Assembly: GCA_026182355.1 (NCBI GenBank)
Contig: JAPFBL010000323.1
Span: 62,001-126,000 of the forward strand
Source: Hermatobates lingyangjiaoensis
Lineage: Eukaryota; Arthropoda; Insecta; Hemiptera; Hermatobatidae
DNA length: 64,000 nucleotides
Direction: 5' to 3'
Numbering within the stretch: position 1 is the stretch's first letter; every line of letters starts with the position of its first letter. Below the pieces are notes generated by a model. The model worked only from the letters and a program-made list of their open reading frames with translations. It did not search any database and had not been told where the DNA came from. Of this stretch, positions 41,830 to 53,619 are shown one piece after another. Both the position numbers and the translations under genes were made by a program.

Positions 41830-42423
41830 TAATGAAGGTTCGGTTCCTTAACGAACTTTCTGGGGTTCTGCGAAAAACATTTAGAGAAAACATTTTTCTA
41901 CTTTTTTTTTAGTGGGAATGGATTTATTCTGTGTTTTTTGTGAATCATGACACCGAATAATACTTATACACATAAGTAAAAGTGGCCAAAATTTTATTCA
42001 TAGTCAGTTTTTGGAGCTATCTCATTCCCGAATTTATTTCTATTGTAAAAATAGCACTTCACACATTGCTGCCACTTCCAACTACCTAATTATGTAAAAT
42101 CGGTTTTTCCTTTTATACTGCCATTTCCAAAAACTAAATACCAAAGTTAAAAACTTTGTGTTAAAGTTGCTAATAATTCTTTTTCATGTGTTATGTACTT
42201 GTGGAAGATATGAAAATTTAAATCTTTTAGTTTTGAATTTTTCTTCGATTAATATGCATTGCAGTCATCTTACTTTTTAATTGTTTTTAAATATACATAC
42301 TATTTCTAAAATCATATGAAAATATTTATATTATGATTGTATAAAATCATTAGAATCTGGGGTTCTTGGGAAAGTTATTGAAGCAAAAAGGGTTCCGCGT
42401 CGAAAAAAGTTTGAAAAACTCTG
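41830..42423 (-). mobile_element. hAT-type element, inverted copy of 25396-26096
   Basis: The right end is the complement of CAGAGTTTTTCAAACTTTTT and the interior matches the element at 25396 in reverse (phrases around CATTGCAGT and GAAACCGAATAAT-like sequence). The left terminus is degraded (AACGAACTTTCTGGGGTTC). No clear target duplication. Confidence 0.7.
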
Positions 42424-42726
42424 ATTAAGAGCATGGGTCTTTAACGGATATTTGAAATCTGACTGGCTTTCATTTTTTTTTTTAATTACAACATAAAATA
42501 TAGTTGATTTAAATGTATGTTAATATAGATTGTTATCCTTGGAGGCAGCACTGACACATTTGAACAAAGTGGCTTTTGTATTTCAAATTAAACATAGGTT
42601 ATTGTCAAGGTTATATTGTCAAGGTCTTTATAACAAGGTTATAAAGCTCTTGTAAGTATTTTATTTGTGATTTATGAAATGAGAACAATAAAAAAAAAAG
42701 CAACAAATTATTCACCCGGTAATATC
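42424..42726. other. Spacer
   Basis: AT-rich, with a short tandem duplication (TTGTCAAGGTTATATTGTCA at about 42602-42622). Confidence 0.4.
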
Positions 42727-43512
42727 AGCTGTTATTTTTGAAAGTGGTATAAGTCCACTTTATAAAAAGAAATGAGTTAACGGTAATTTTACTAAGAAAT
42801 AGATATCTTCTCTTCATACTTTTAATTATACATTCAATGGACTATGATTTTTCCATAAAGTAAAAGAAAAACGTTTTGCTATAAAATGTTACAGCAAAAA
42901 TTTTTTTTTTGAAAGTGTAATAAGTCCATTCCTAATAGTTATAATTAAAACAACTTTCTTATTGCAATTAATATGGATTATTTTGACTGCACTGTGCACT
43001 GTATTTACAATGAATACTTCACTAAACTAGTAGTAAAAGACAAATAATTTCAAAAATTATAAGTTTTGGTTTTTTGTTATCTTAACGAAGTAATTTACAT
43101 TATACACTTTTTATTCATATGGCTTTTTTAATACAACTAATATTAACTCTTAATGAATTTGATTACTCGAGTATCAAATGGGCTTCATTATTACTTTTTA
43201 CATTAAAAATCTATTTTAGTAAAGCTAATGTTCTATAACAACATGGACTTAAATTTATTCTAGTTTTTATTTTTTATAATATGTTATTTTTGAAAATGGT
43301 ATAAGTCCATTTTGAGCTAAGAAAATCATTTATTTTTTTTAAAAAAATTATTAATTATTATTTCATAATAAAATTTAAAATGTGTATATTATTAAAAACA
43401 TCACTGGAATAGATTAATGTTTGCCAATATTTTTAAATTAACTCAAATGCAAACCCTTATTATCTCGGTACATAAAAAAAATGGACTTATACCACTTTCA
43501 AAAATAACAGCT
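42727..43512. mobile_element. DNA element with perfect 31-bp TIRs and internal repeats
   Basis: The termini 42727-42757 and 43482-43512 are perfect inverted repeats beginning AGCTGTTATTTTTGAAAGTG and ending TATAAGTCCA. Two more copies of the core motif lie inside in the same orientation as the left end (about 42905-42929 and 43281-43309). The 786-bp element has no recognisable transposase and no clear target duplication. Repeated subterminal motifs could be transposase-binding sites. Superfamily unknown. Confidence 0.75.
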
Positions 43513-43566
43513 CAATTTTTCTGTATTCTTTCCTTCTTTAAGTAGATGCAGCTTTTTTTAATTAAC

Positions 43567-44320
43567 TTAACACTGGAAAGACTGAAACTTAGTATCTACC
43601 TATTTTGGCTCAAAGCAGTCAAAATGACTGCATTGTGAAATAATAACTGATGTGTAAAGAAATTTGTTTAAAATTAATTCTTATTATTTTTTAGATTATT
43701 ACATTCCTAAAACAAGTTGTTAGTAAGTATTAACAATGAAAAAAATTACTTCACTTGCAAAAAAAATAATTTATGCATTATTTGAACATTTTAAGCAGAT
43801 GAAAGTGGAAATCTTTTTATATATACATCTTCTGCAAACATACTGTTGACATTTTTCATATATATTATTTGTTTTGTTGTTGTGGCTATGTTGTACTTGA
43901 TAAATTTTTGTATTTTTAGAATCTGTTTTATTTGATGATGTTGCAGTTAATCTTTCTGGATTTTCATGTTCTGATGAATTTTTCTATCTTGCTGCTCTGT
44001 AGTCGCTAGAAAGCTGTTCTGATAATTCAAATAAGAACTGCTTTCGTTGTATTTGTATTCCTATTGCATCTTTGTAAAAGATCCAAGCATGTATTCTAGC
44101 CAAATCTAAAATATTGATAATATTTGGAGGGACCATCCACGAGATCTAGATTTTACTATATGGCCGTTTGATCTGCCATATCACCTCCAAATTTTGTTTT
44201 ATTATACAACTGAATAGAGTCTGGTAACATTTTTTTATTACTTTTATCAATTTTCACAAATGTATGCCTGGAACTCAGAACAGCTACTCCTTTATACAGT
44301 TTGCTTTTATATAGGACACA
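43567..44320 (-). mobile_element. piggyBac-like element, truncated
   Basis: TTAA at 43567-43570 is followed by CACTGGAAAGACTG, a piggyBac-like terminus. At 43615-43631 is the subterminal palindrome GCAGTC-AAAAT-GACTGC. The transposase relic (43985-44290) reads toward this end. The other end is replaced by family E sequence from about 44325. Confidence 0.7.
43985..44290 (-). pseudogene. piggyBac transposase C-terminal relic
   Basis: The minus strand gives VLSSRHTFVKIDKSNKK, LPDSIQLYNKTKFGGDMADQ, then stops and a frameshift, then MVPPNIINILDLARIHAWIF followed by YKDAIGIQIQRKQFLFELSE and QLSSDYRAAR. This is the conserved order of piggyBac transposases (PxxIxxYNKxKGGVDxxDQ, then RWPxxxFYNxLDxAxxNAWILYKE, then SRRxFLxxLxEEL). 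GGD in place of GGVD falls at the third catalytic Asp region. Two stops and a frameshift make it inactive. Confidence 0.8.
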
Positions 44321-44324
44321 TTTT

Positions 44325-44935
44325 CTGATTTTAATCTAATAGTTTATATCTATTATTTTCAAAAATTTCAGGCTACTAGCTATAATAGTTCTAAATTATA
44401 CTGAAAAGCCATCATTAAATCTGCTTTGAATATAATAAACTGGCTAATTACAAATATATTTTTCCTCAGTATAGATTTACAGTAACATTATAAGAGAGAA
44501 CAGTACACAGGAAAAATATAACCCTGGTTTAGAGTAAATTGGATTTTTATAATTTTTGACAAAGGGAAAGCAAAGTGGTTTTTATTAAATACTAGGAACT
44601 CATGAAACTGCCAGTATAGTAATTCTATAAAAGACCAAAAATATAAAACATCATTCAAAATTGAAAACATGTTCGAAGAAAAATAAAATGAAAAATTCCA
44701 CATCTTAAATTAAAAATTATCTTAAAACGACATTTTTTCTTAGGTGTTTCTAACATTTTTCAGACAAAATAGGAATATTTTCAAGTTTAAATGGGGAAAA
44801 ATTCTTTTAAGTGTTCACATAAAATATGTAAGATATCCACTGGCTATTAGAACAAAAGCATGTTCCCTTGTAGGAAATTATTTTGTATCAGGAAATCTAT
44901 GCTAATTTTTCAAGTAACATCAGTTTACTTGATGT
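44325..44935 (-). repeat. Family E repeat, partial
   Basis: Contains CTAATAGTTTATATCTATTA, AGAGAGAACAGTACACAGG and ACATCATTCAAAATTGAAAAC as in the other E copies. Its end (CCCTTGTAGGAAATTATTT) agrees with the copy at 50665 and with 13740-13850, defining an E subfamily. Confidence 0.65.
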
Positions 44936-45114
44936 CTTTATATTTTATGTAAAATTTATTCCTTACACTATTTTTAATTTTGAACTTAAAAATAACTACA
45001 GTATATATATGTAGTAAGTCAGATTACTTACTTTTTCCTATTAATTTAAAATAGTCCAAGTTTAATTTAAACTTCACTGTAGTATGTATGTATTTTCAAG
45101 TTGGCAAACTGTTT

Positions 45115-46145
45115 TAAATGATGTTCCATTTAGTTATAATGTAAATGTCTAAATGGGAGTTGTTTATTAGTCTTTCATTCCTGGAGGTGGTACAGATAGT
45201 GATTTATTCACTTATCAATATATATGCTTATTTTTATATATCACACCACGATGCATATAATATCATTAGTATAATCTGACCTCCTTCTACATTGAATATT
45301 TAAGACAAATTATCCCATTTGAACCTTGAAAATATTCCTATTTTGTCTGACAAATGTCAGAAACATCTAAAAAAAATGTCGTTTTTTCGATAATTTTTAA
45401 TTTATGATGTCGGATAATTTCATTTATTTTTCTTCAAAAGATGTTTCAATTTTGAATGATGTTTTATATGTTTGGTCTTTTATATAATTACTATACTGGG
45501 AGTTTTATGAGTTCCTAGTATTTAATAAAAACCACCTTTCTTTCTTTGCATTTGTCAAAAATCATATATAGCAATTCACTCTGAGTGAGTGATATTTTTT
45601 GCTGCCTATAGTACTCTGTTATATAGTTGCTGTAAATGTATACTGAGAAAAAATACATTAGCAATTAGTCAATTTTACATACTCAAATCAAAGTTGATAC
45701 CAGCTATTCAGTATAATTTAAAACTTTTTTATCTGGATTTTCAAAAGCTTGAAATTTTTAAAAATGATAGATATGAACTACTAGACTAGAATAGTGAAAA
45801 TTCTGAATACTTGTCCACAAACATAACTCCTCTTTCTTTAGGAAAGAGACCATTCCTCACACATCAATTTTACCCAATGATATTATAATTCGGAAACCAA
45901 AATAATTTACAACTGATATTAAGTTTGTTCAAGAGTACAAAATATAGGATTGATTATAGCATTTTACGAGACAAATCCATCATACCAACGAAAGCAACAA
46001 ACATTTATGTTTATTGGGGGTGAATTTTTACACGTAAAAATATTATTCCTCATATATCTCATATAAATCAATGAGTTATTTTAATTTTTCCATTATAAAC
46101 ATTAATTTTATTTCAGTGGATTCACTAAAAAAATTTCTAAGTCAA
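45115..46145 (+). repeat. Family E repeat, near-complete arm
   Basis: Runs from near the outer end (ATGTCTAAATGGGAGTTG) to the inner end (GTGGATTCACTAAAAAAATT). It is the reverse complement of 49560-50664 at high identity, so the two are arms of a very large inverted repeat with a 3.4 kb spacer. A new E outer end (CTGGAGTGGCCTACACTCAA) starts at 46147, directly after it. Confidence 0.7.
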
Positions 46146-46146
46146 T

Positions 46147-47965
46147 GTAAAAAATCTGGAGTGGCCTACACTCAACTTTACTATAAGAAAACATAATAAG
46201 AAACTCATTAACCACCAACTGATGTTTTGTGCTCTTTACATTTAATCAGTATGTGTCATTTGTTTAATTTGACTGTAATCGCTTTATTAGTTATTAGAAT
46301 CGTGAACATGACATCTGATAACAATGATTTATGATAATGACATTGACAATGATAACAATGACTTCTGAAACTCATCGGACTCGTAGGCTCTGCAGTCATA
46401 CTGTTGTAACAACATATGACATACTGTTGGCATGCCATTGTTCTAACTCAATTTAACATCAGATTTTATGTTCATTAATGACCCTTATAATTGTAAATAG
46501 AGAAGTATTCGTCACTTCTATAGCTTTAGGTAAGATCTGATAGAAATCTTTGTCCATTCTGAGATGATTGATCGAATACAGATATAATGTGATCGAGGGT
46601 TTCTACCTCTTCTAGCCACAGAGTTTGAATTCTTTGTATGATGTCAAATACAGCTTCCATTCATAGTAATAAAGTAAATAATTTAGAAATAACAATACAG
46701 AATAAGAGAAAAAATTGAGATAGCATTGTTTAAGGCCAGAAATTACTAAGGTAAATTATGAAAAATAGGTATAACTAATAAACCAAATAAATGTTTTCAA
46801 AGATATTAAAATACGTTTCTTGAATTATCTTATACAAATAATCATATTGATTCAGTATTACTCAAAACTCAATAGGTGAACTTTTGCATTATGTACATGG
46901 TGTTAATTAAGTATTTTATTTTCCTGGTGAAGTGAAAATAAATATAAATTACACAGACTTATAGAAGAATTAGCAAAACAAGAATGGTTTAAAAATAATA
47001 TAAATGATGTTAATAGCGTAGATAGTCTAAATAACAATTAATGCACTTGTAATATTGAAAAGAAAATTAATACAATATTTCCACTGACCTTATGATATTC
47101 ATTACCTTCTGTATTCTTGCATTGTCATTTAATCAACGTAAACTCATATTTAAAACATATATTAAACTAAATATTTCATTGAATGTACTCTTTTAAACAC
47201 AGATATTAAACTAAATTTCTCAATAAGATCACATTTGAATTAATTTCAAACTGTTACAAATAAATTGACGTCGAATAGAAACGCAATTAAAAATTAAAAT
47301 GAGGTGAAAAAATGAGGGCCAATGATTGGTCGAAATAATCATACGATAGAAAAGACATGCGCATTATGTAGTGTTGGCGGGAAATGAAGGGACTTCATTC
47401 TGCGTGAATAATTATTTATATATTAAATAGTGACCTATGATTCTTAAGTCGTATTGAATTCAACAATTTTAAAAATTTCTTTTCACCCAGTTTATACTTT
47501 GATAAGAGGAGCTTTGTTTTACTGGCATTATTTAATTTTATGGATTCCGTATTATAAAGTTTTCGTTTTATTTGTACCAAATCGTATAACATTGTAACAA
47601 ATCTGGAATAGTCTGCACTTAAGTTTGCTATAAGTAAAAAAAAATACCAAACTAATTTACAACATCATGATTTTTGCCTCCTCAATAGCATTCACATGCA
47701 ATCATAGATCAAGATTTTTACATTTTTATTGTTTTAAAAATTTGACCATTTCTTTTGTTTACTTCTTCTTTAATGAAGTCATGAATATGCACTTTAAATC
47801 GCTGTCTTTAGGTCCTATCTCATTATCCAAATATAGTGGTGTCTAAAATAATTGCATCTTCTTATTCTCTAAAGCACATTTTAATTTATTAAAATCACTA
47901 TTTAAAAGAAACTGGAGTGGCCTGCACTCAACTTTACTGTAATCCTTCTTTAGATAAATGTACAA
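46147..47965. other. Spacer with isolated family E ends and a promoter-like cluster
   Basis: Outer-end fragments of family E occur at 46147-46200, about 47601-47640 and 47910-47945. The rest is AT-rich and unassigned. A factor-site cluster lies at 47319-47384. No open frame of interest. Confidence 0.4.
47319..47384. promoter_or_regulatory. Promoter-like cluster (CCAAT, NRF1-like, E2F-like)
   Basis: CCAATGATTGG (47319-47329) contains CCAAT on both strands. CATGCGCAT (47356-47364) resembles an NRF1 half site. TTGGCGGGAAA (47374-47384) is a near-perfect E2F site. This combination within 66 bases is typical of TATA-less housekeeping promoters, and no repeat family explains it. No associated exon could be identified on either side. 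Confidence 0.3.
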
Positions 47966-49317
47966 TCTTTATAAATAAAATAATGATTTTGTCTGTACAT
48001 TGCTCAGAACTGACTCATTTCAAGTTTTCTTTACGTTTCATACATTGGAGAAACCGAATCCACCCTTAGAAAAATTTCTGTCGGTTTGTCCGCAAAACTT
48101 TGTCACAGGTAAACTCAGCTACCATAAGACATATAAAGCTGAAACTTTTACAGTAGATTTGTGTAGGTCTAACTTAAAATATAGGCTATGAATTGATTGG
48201 AAATTCAACGTAGAAGTGAAGTTATGGACGTTTAACGGAAAAATGTTTGTCACAAGTAAACTCAGCCACCATAAGACATAGCAAGCTGAAACATTGACAC
48301 TGGATTTGTGTGGGCCTAACTTAAAATATGGGCTCTAATAGATTATTAATTCAATACAGAAGCGAAGTTATGGGGCTTTTAGCTGTATTTTCCTAACTTC
48401 ACAGACAAGTTTGTTTTGAAAATACACAGGTGTGGCAAGTAGGTATTGTTAGTTGATTTTAATTTCAATTGAGCATATGAATATATTGCGTTTTGACATC
48501 ATTGAAATGGTGTTTCACAGAGTTAAGGATGTACTATCTATTGAGAATAAATCTATTGTAAACGAGCAATTCTCAGCCCTTAATATGAACAGGCATGAGA
48601 AATCAACAAACAAGTTCTTACGCTATATGAAACCGAGGAAAGAACTTACAAGTCAGTAAAGAAATTGGATTAGTGATGAAGAAGCAGTTCATTATCTAAT
48701 TGAATTTATTTCTCCTGGACTGCCTGCTCATGAGTAAAAACTTAAAGTAGGAGAACCAATCATGCTGCAATTTAGTAGCAGTAACAAATTTCATGTTACG
48801 AAACATGAGTGCCCCAAAACTGTGCAACGGGACACGACTCTGAGTTCGTGCTCTACACAGGTATGCCATAGAGGCGGACATAATGACTGGATGTGGTATT
48901 GGGGAGTCTGTGTGTATACCACACATACCATTGATTCCGAGCCACTGTCTGTTTACGTTGAAATTATTGCAAAGTCCGGTCAGAGTCCATTTCGCAATGA
49001 CGTTAACTAAGTCGCAAAGGGAGACTTTATCTAACGCAGGAATTCAAGTTAGCAAAACCAAGTTTTTCTCACGTGGTCAACTGTAGTTTACTTGCTCAAT
49101 AGTCAGAGGTTTCAACTGATTGTTCTTCCATGAACCTGAAGGACAGACAGCTAATGTAGTGTATACAGAGGCATTTGTTTAACACTGTACTAATAATGGT
49201 GTTTTCTACTATTCTACAATTTCTTATTATAGTATTAGTATAATACTATAATTGATATTTTGGAATACCAAGTATAATAGAATTTTTGATTCCGTCAAAG
49301 ACGGGTACATTTGCTAG
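47966..49317 (+). mobile_element. Helitron (Hel-1 family), copy 3
   Basis: Starts TCTTTATAAATAAAATAATG after an A and ends CTAG (49314-49317) before a T, with the CCGTC-AAA-GACGG hairpin at 49292-49304. It is nearly identical to copy 1 and has the same length within a few bases, so these two are recent relatives. Confidence 0.9.
48664..49182 (+). pseudogene. Helitron Pif1-type helicase C-terminal relic, copy 3
   Basis: This is the best-preserved helicase piece. The frame at 48883-49086 reads ESVCIPHIPLIPSHCLFTLK and continues LQSPVRVHFAMTLTKSQRET then FFSRGQL, matching FIPRIPLIPSDxPFxFKRLQFPVRxxFAMTINKSQGQT...FSHGQL of Helitron helicases. Upstream PKLCNGTRL is in another frame. About 12 bases are missing before LPAHE compared with copy 1. 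Confidence 0.85.
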
Positions 49318-49474
49318 TATTTTATACAATTCCCAGAATACCCCAAGACGACTCAAGAGAAAATGACCCAGGGATCTACTATTAGAACAATATACTAAAA
49401 AAAAAAAAAAAAAACAAGTGAGAAGTTGAACCAGTGGGTTTCTTCTTTGCTCCTGCGCATCGATGTTATTGTGT

Positions 49475-49558
49475 AATATATTACTACATATGCCTGTTAC
49501 GCATAATATGCGTAGTTGTATATTTGTAAATAAAGATGTTAAAAAAAAACATTGTTAA
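49475..49558 (+). mobile_element. Jockey-type LINE 3' end
   Basis: The 3' untranslated end matches 18048-18130 in reverse: ACTACATATGCCTGTTACGC, then AATATGCGTAGTTG and TAAATAAAGATGTT with poly-A. Extreme 5' truncation is normal for LINEs. Confidence 0.8.
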
Positions 49559-49559
49559 T

Positions 49560-50664
49560 ATTAACTTAGAAATTTTTTGTGTAAATCCACTGAAATAAAA
49601 TTGATGTTTATAAAAGAAAAATTAAAATAACTCATTGATTTATATGAGATATATGAGGAATAATATTTTTACGTGTAAAAATTCACCCCCAATAAACATA
49701 AATGTTTGTTGCTTTCGTTGGTATGATGGATTTGTCTTACAAAATGCTATAATCAATCTATACATTGTACTCTTGAACGAAACTTAATATCAGTTGTAAA
49801 TTATTTTGGTTTGTGAATTAGTATCATTAGATAAAATTGATGTGTGAGGAATGGTCTCTTTCCTAAAGAAAGAGGAGTTATGTTTGGACAAGTATTCAGA
49901 ATTTTCACTATTCTAGTCTAGTAGTTCATATCTATCATTTTTAAAAATTTCAAGCTTTTGAAAATCCAGATAAAAAAGTTTGTCAATAGCATTATATATA
50001 TATCATATAATAATATATATCAACTTTGATTTGAGTATGTAAAATTGACTAATTGCTAATGTATTTTTTCTCAGTATACATTTACAGCAACTATATAACA
50101 GAGTACTCTAGGCAGCAAAAAATATCACTCACTCAGAGTGAATTGCTATATATGATTTTTGACAAATGCAAAGAAAGAAAGGTGGTTTTTATTAAATACT
50201 AGGAACTCATGAAACTCCCACTATAGTAATTATATAAAAGACCAAACATATAAAAATTGAAACATCTTTTGAAGAAAAATAAATGAAATTATCCGACATC
50301 ATAAATTAAAAATTATCGAAAAAACGACATTTTTTTTTAGATGTTCCTGACATTTGTCAGACAAAATAGGAATATTTTCAAGGTTCAAATGGGATAATTT
50401 GTCTTAAATATTCAATGTAGAAGGAGGTCAGATTATACTAATGATATTATATGCATCGTGGTGTGATATATAAAAATAAGCATATATATAGATAAGTGAA
50501 TAAATCACTATCTGTACTACCTCCAGGAATGAAAGCCTAATAATCATCTCCCATTTAGACATTTACATTATACCTAAAGGGAACATCATTTATTACGTAT
50601 TCAAGGAGTATGATATTATGTTCACTTATAATAAAGTTGAGTGCAGGCCATTCCAGATTTTTTA
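49560..50664 (-). repeat. Family E repeat, complete arm
   Basis: Runs from the inner end (GAAATTTTTTGTGTAAATCC) to the outer end (AGTTGAGTGCAGGCCATTCC). It mirrors 45115-46145. A short TA-rich insertion interrupts it at about 49990-50025. Confidence 0.7.
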
Positions 50665-51838
50665 AGTTAACGGACTAAAATAAAATTGATGTTAAGGTCT
50701 TTAAGGAAAAAAGTTGAAATAATGAAATTACATAAAATGAGATGTAAGATGAATAACATTGTTTCATGTAAAAAATCAAAGCCAATCAAACGTATAATTT
50801 CTGATACTTTCACTGGTATGGTTGATGTGATTTGTCTCACGAAATGCTCTAATCGATCTATCTGTTCCTCCCTTGGATAAAACTTATTATCAGATGGAAT
50901 TTCTTTTTTTGTGCTTATGAATCACATTCAATTTAGGTTGAATATTGAAATATGAGGAATGGACTCTATCTTATTATGTTGTCAAATACTTAGTTTTTTT
51001 ACTATTCTAGTCTAATAGTTCATATCTATTATTTAAAAACAGTTTTAAATTATACTGAAAAGCCGGCTTTGAATTTGATTTGAGCATACAAAACTGCCTA
51101 ATTACTAATGTATTTTTCCACAATATACTCGTACATTTAAAGCAACCTTATAACAGAGTACAGCACGCAGAAAAAAGATAACACCCTCTCAGAGTAAATT
51201 GAATTTTTGAAAAAAGGAAAGAAAAGTGATTTTTTTAAAAAACACTAGCATGCTATAAAACTCCTAGTATAATGATTTCAAAAAAGATCAAAAAAGTAAA
51301 ACATAATTCAAAATTGAAAACATAATTTGAAAAATAATAAATGAAATTATCCTACATCTTAATTTAAAAATGATCTTAGAACCACATTTCTTCTTACATG
51401 TTTCTGATATTTTTCAGAAAAAATAGGATATTTCCAAGTTTTAAATGGGAAAGTTTTTCTTGAATCCTCAGTGTAAAAGGCTCAGATAAACTGTTTAAGA
51501 GATCACTGGGTATTGCAACAAATGTTCTCTTGTAGGAGATTATTTCTTGCAACGAAATCTACACATTCCCTTTTCAAAATGTTATTATATGCATCAGTGG
51601 TGATATATACAAATATATCACTATATTATATATAGTGTGTTATATAATAATAAGAAGCATATATATTGATAAGTGGATCAATCACTATCTGTGCTACCTC
51701 CAGAAATAAAAGGATAATAAACATTTTCCATTTAACTTTTATATTATGCCTAAATGGGACATTATATATTATATACCCAAGAAGTTTGATATTATATTTA
51801 CTTACAGTAAAGTTGAATGCAGGCCACTCCAGATTTTT
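50665..51838 (-). repeat. Family E repeat, second tandem copy
   Basis: Begins directly after the previous copy in the same orientation and ends AAGTTGAATGCAGGCCACTC. It belongs to the subfamily with TCTCTTGTAGGAGATTATTT. Confidence 0.65.
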
Positions 51839-52154
51839 TTAAAATTAAAACGAAGATTTAGAAATGTAGATTATAATCAAAATCAAAATTACAGTATTAA
51901 CTTTCTCCAGGATATTTAAATAAGTGTCAGTTATAAAATATTCTTTAACTTCTTCCGGTTATGGAAAGAGAAACATGTAAGGGGGAACTTTTTTCCTAGG
52001 ATCCCCAATTGGTGGATCGGAAAAAAGGTCCCTGATCAAAATCAAAATACCGTTTGAAAACCAAATCTATATGTTTCTTTGTGTCTAAATGTCTCCAGTT
52101 TTATTTCTATAATGGGCAGACAAACAAACTTTGTATTTTATATATGCATATATG

Positions 52155-52640
52155 AATTACCAAACTACAATATGAAGAGGAAAAAAAGACTAAGATCTTT
52201 CAACCACAACAAGAGTTTTCTTCGTCAGAGTCAAAAACCCAACTTTCTGACGAAGACCTCTTGTTGTGGTTGAAAGATCCTAGTCTTTTTTTTACTTAAA
52301 GTAAATATAGCGATGGTGAAAAAATTCGCGCGATGACGGAATTATATGTTTTGAGGTCCCAAAAGTCGTTTTGTGATGTTTTTGCGATGATGTCTGTATG
52401 TGGGTGGGTGGGTGAGTATGTTAGCATTCCTTGTTACCACGCTACGGTCCAGAATCTTTGATGGATCAAGTTGATATTTTACAAAAAAATGGGCCGGATA
52501 GTGTTTTGTTTTGATCCCTATTGTTTGGGAAAAATTATGCATGACGGGAAAGTCACTTTTTTTCATTTCTTATTGTGGTTTGTCATTGATTGTCATTTCA
52601 CGTGTTTATATGAAATCTTGTCATATAAAGATTTATTATT
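52155..52640. mobile_element. PLE inverted doublet, family I, interrupted by family D
   Basis: The arms meet at AACCCAACTTTCTGACGAAG. The right arm is split between AGTCTT (about 52290) and CATTTCTTATTGTGG (52563) by a 5' piece of family D (52283-52563). Stem II bases differ from the family standard (ACC-TCTTGTTG-TGGT), and the left arm carries the complementary form. Confidence 0.7.
52283..52563 (+). repeat. Family D copy 5, 5' part only
   Basis: Starts TTTTTACTTAAAGTAAATAT and stops after GGAAAGTCACTTTTTTT, 280 bases into the unit. It is inserted in a PLE arm, so it moved after that PLE did. Confidence 0.7.
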
Positions 52641-53614
52641 AGGATTTTTAAACGGAGAAAGACATTATGGAACACTTAGAAGAATTTAGGTTAAGATTAT
52701 TGAAAGAACACCAGTTCAGAAGTTCATTTACTAAATGTTGAAGAACTTCGCAACAAAGGAAGAAGTGATGTTAAAATTAAAAAATTCAATATACACTATG
52801 CTGAATAAATATCATTGACAAATATTGAAAAAAAAAGTGTTGTACAATCTTCATTTTAATTTATTAATGTTTTCAGTAATTCAATCACTGTTTCTTGATT
52901 GCATCAAAAAAGATGGGGAGCATTCTTCAAAAAAAAAGTTTATTTTTGGAATAAATTTAATCATATGTAAATAGTTCAAGTTTGTTGCATGAATATAATT
53001 GCAAAGAAATCTGAAATATATTGATAACTTTATGGTATGTTGATGTACAAAGTCTTTTATAGTTAATCCTCATTATACTAACCCCTAAATTTAGAATTAA
53101 TGTTTAAATAAAATCATTAAACTGTGTTCCAGTTTTGAGAATGGATTCCTTTAACCGTTTACTTTAAAGATACACAGATAGAACGGATGATTTTGATATT
53201 GATTGTACTTTCATTTGATAGAATAGTGAATTGAATTTTAGTAATATTTTTTTTTCTTTAAATAAATATATTTGCGAATGAAGTCATCATTACGGAAGTA
53301 TTTGGCAGGTTTTTAGCTGTTAGCAAGGGTCTTTGGCCCTTTGTTATCAGGTAGGTAAAGGGTCATTTCACAGACCTGAGTCATGCCCTCTCCCACTATT
53401 CCACCCAGACCCAATCACTGATAATGTTTTCTTATATAAACAAAGGGATGCTGCAGAACAGTCAGTAATATCACAGTCTGGCTTCAGTGATCAACTCGTT
53501 CTTCCCTTAACCCTTCGCGAAGGACTCTCCACAACTTTCCAGCCAAGGTATTCAAACAAAGTCACTTTTCTAAGTAGATCCTTACTTTTTGTTTACTTAT
53601 ATATGTATATATAG
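52641..53614. other. Spacer with one GC-richer open frame
   Basis: 53333-53614 holds a 93-codon frame (first codon TTG) with HPDPITDNVFLYKQRDAAEQ and a following ISQSGFSDQLVLPLTLREGL. It is less AT-rich than its surroundings and resembles no family I know. It may be PLE leader sequence (a family H doublet follows directly) or an exon relic. Confidence 0.35.
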
Positions 53615-53619
53615 AAACA

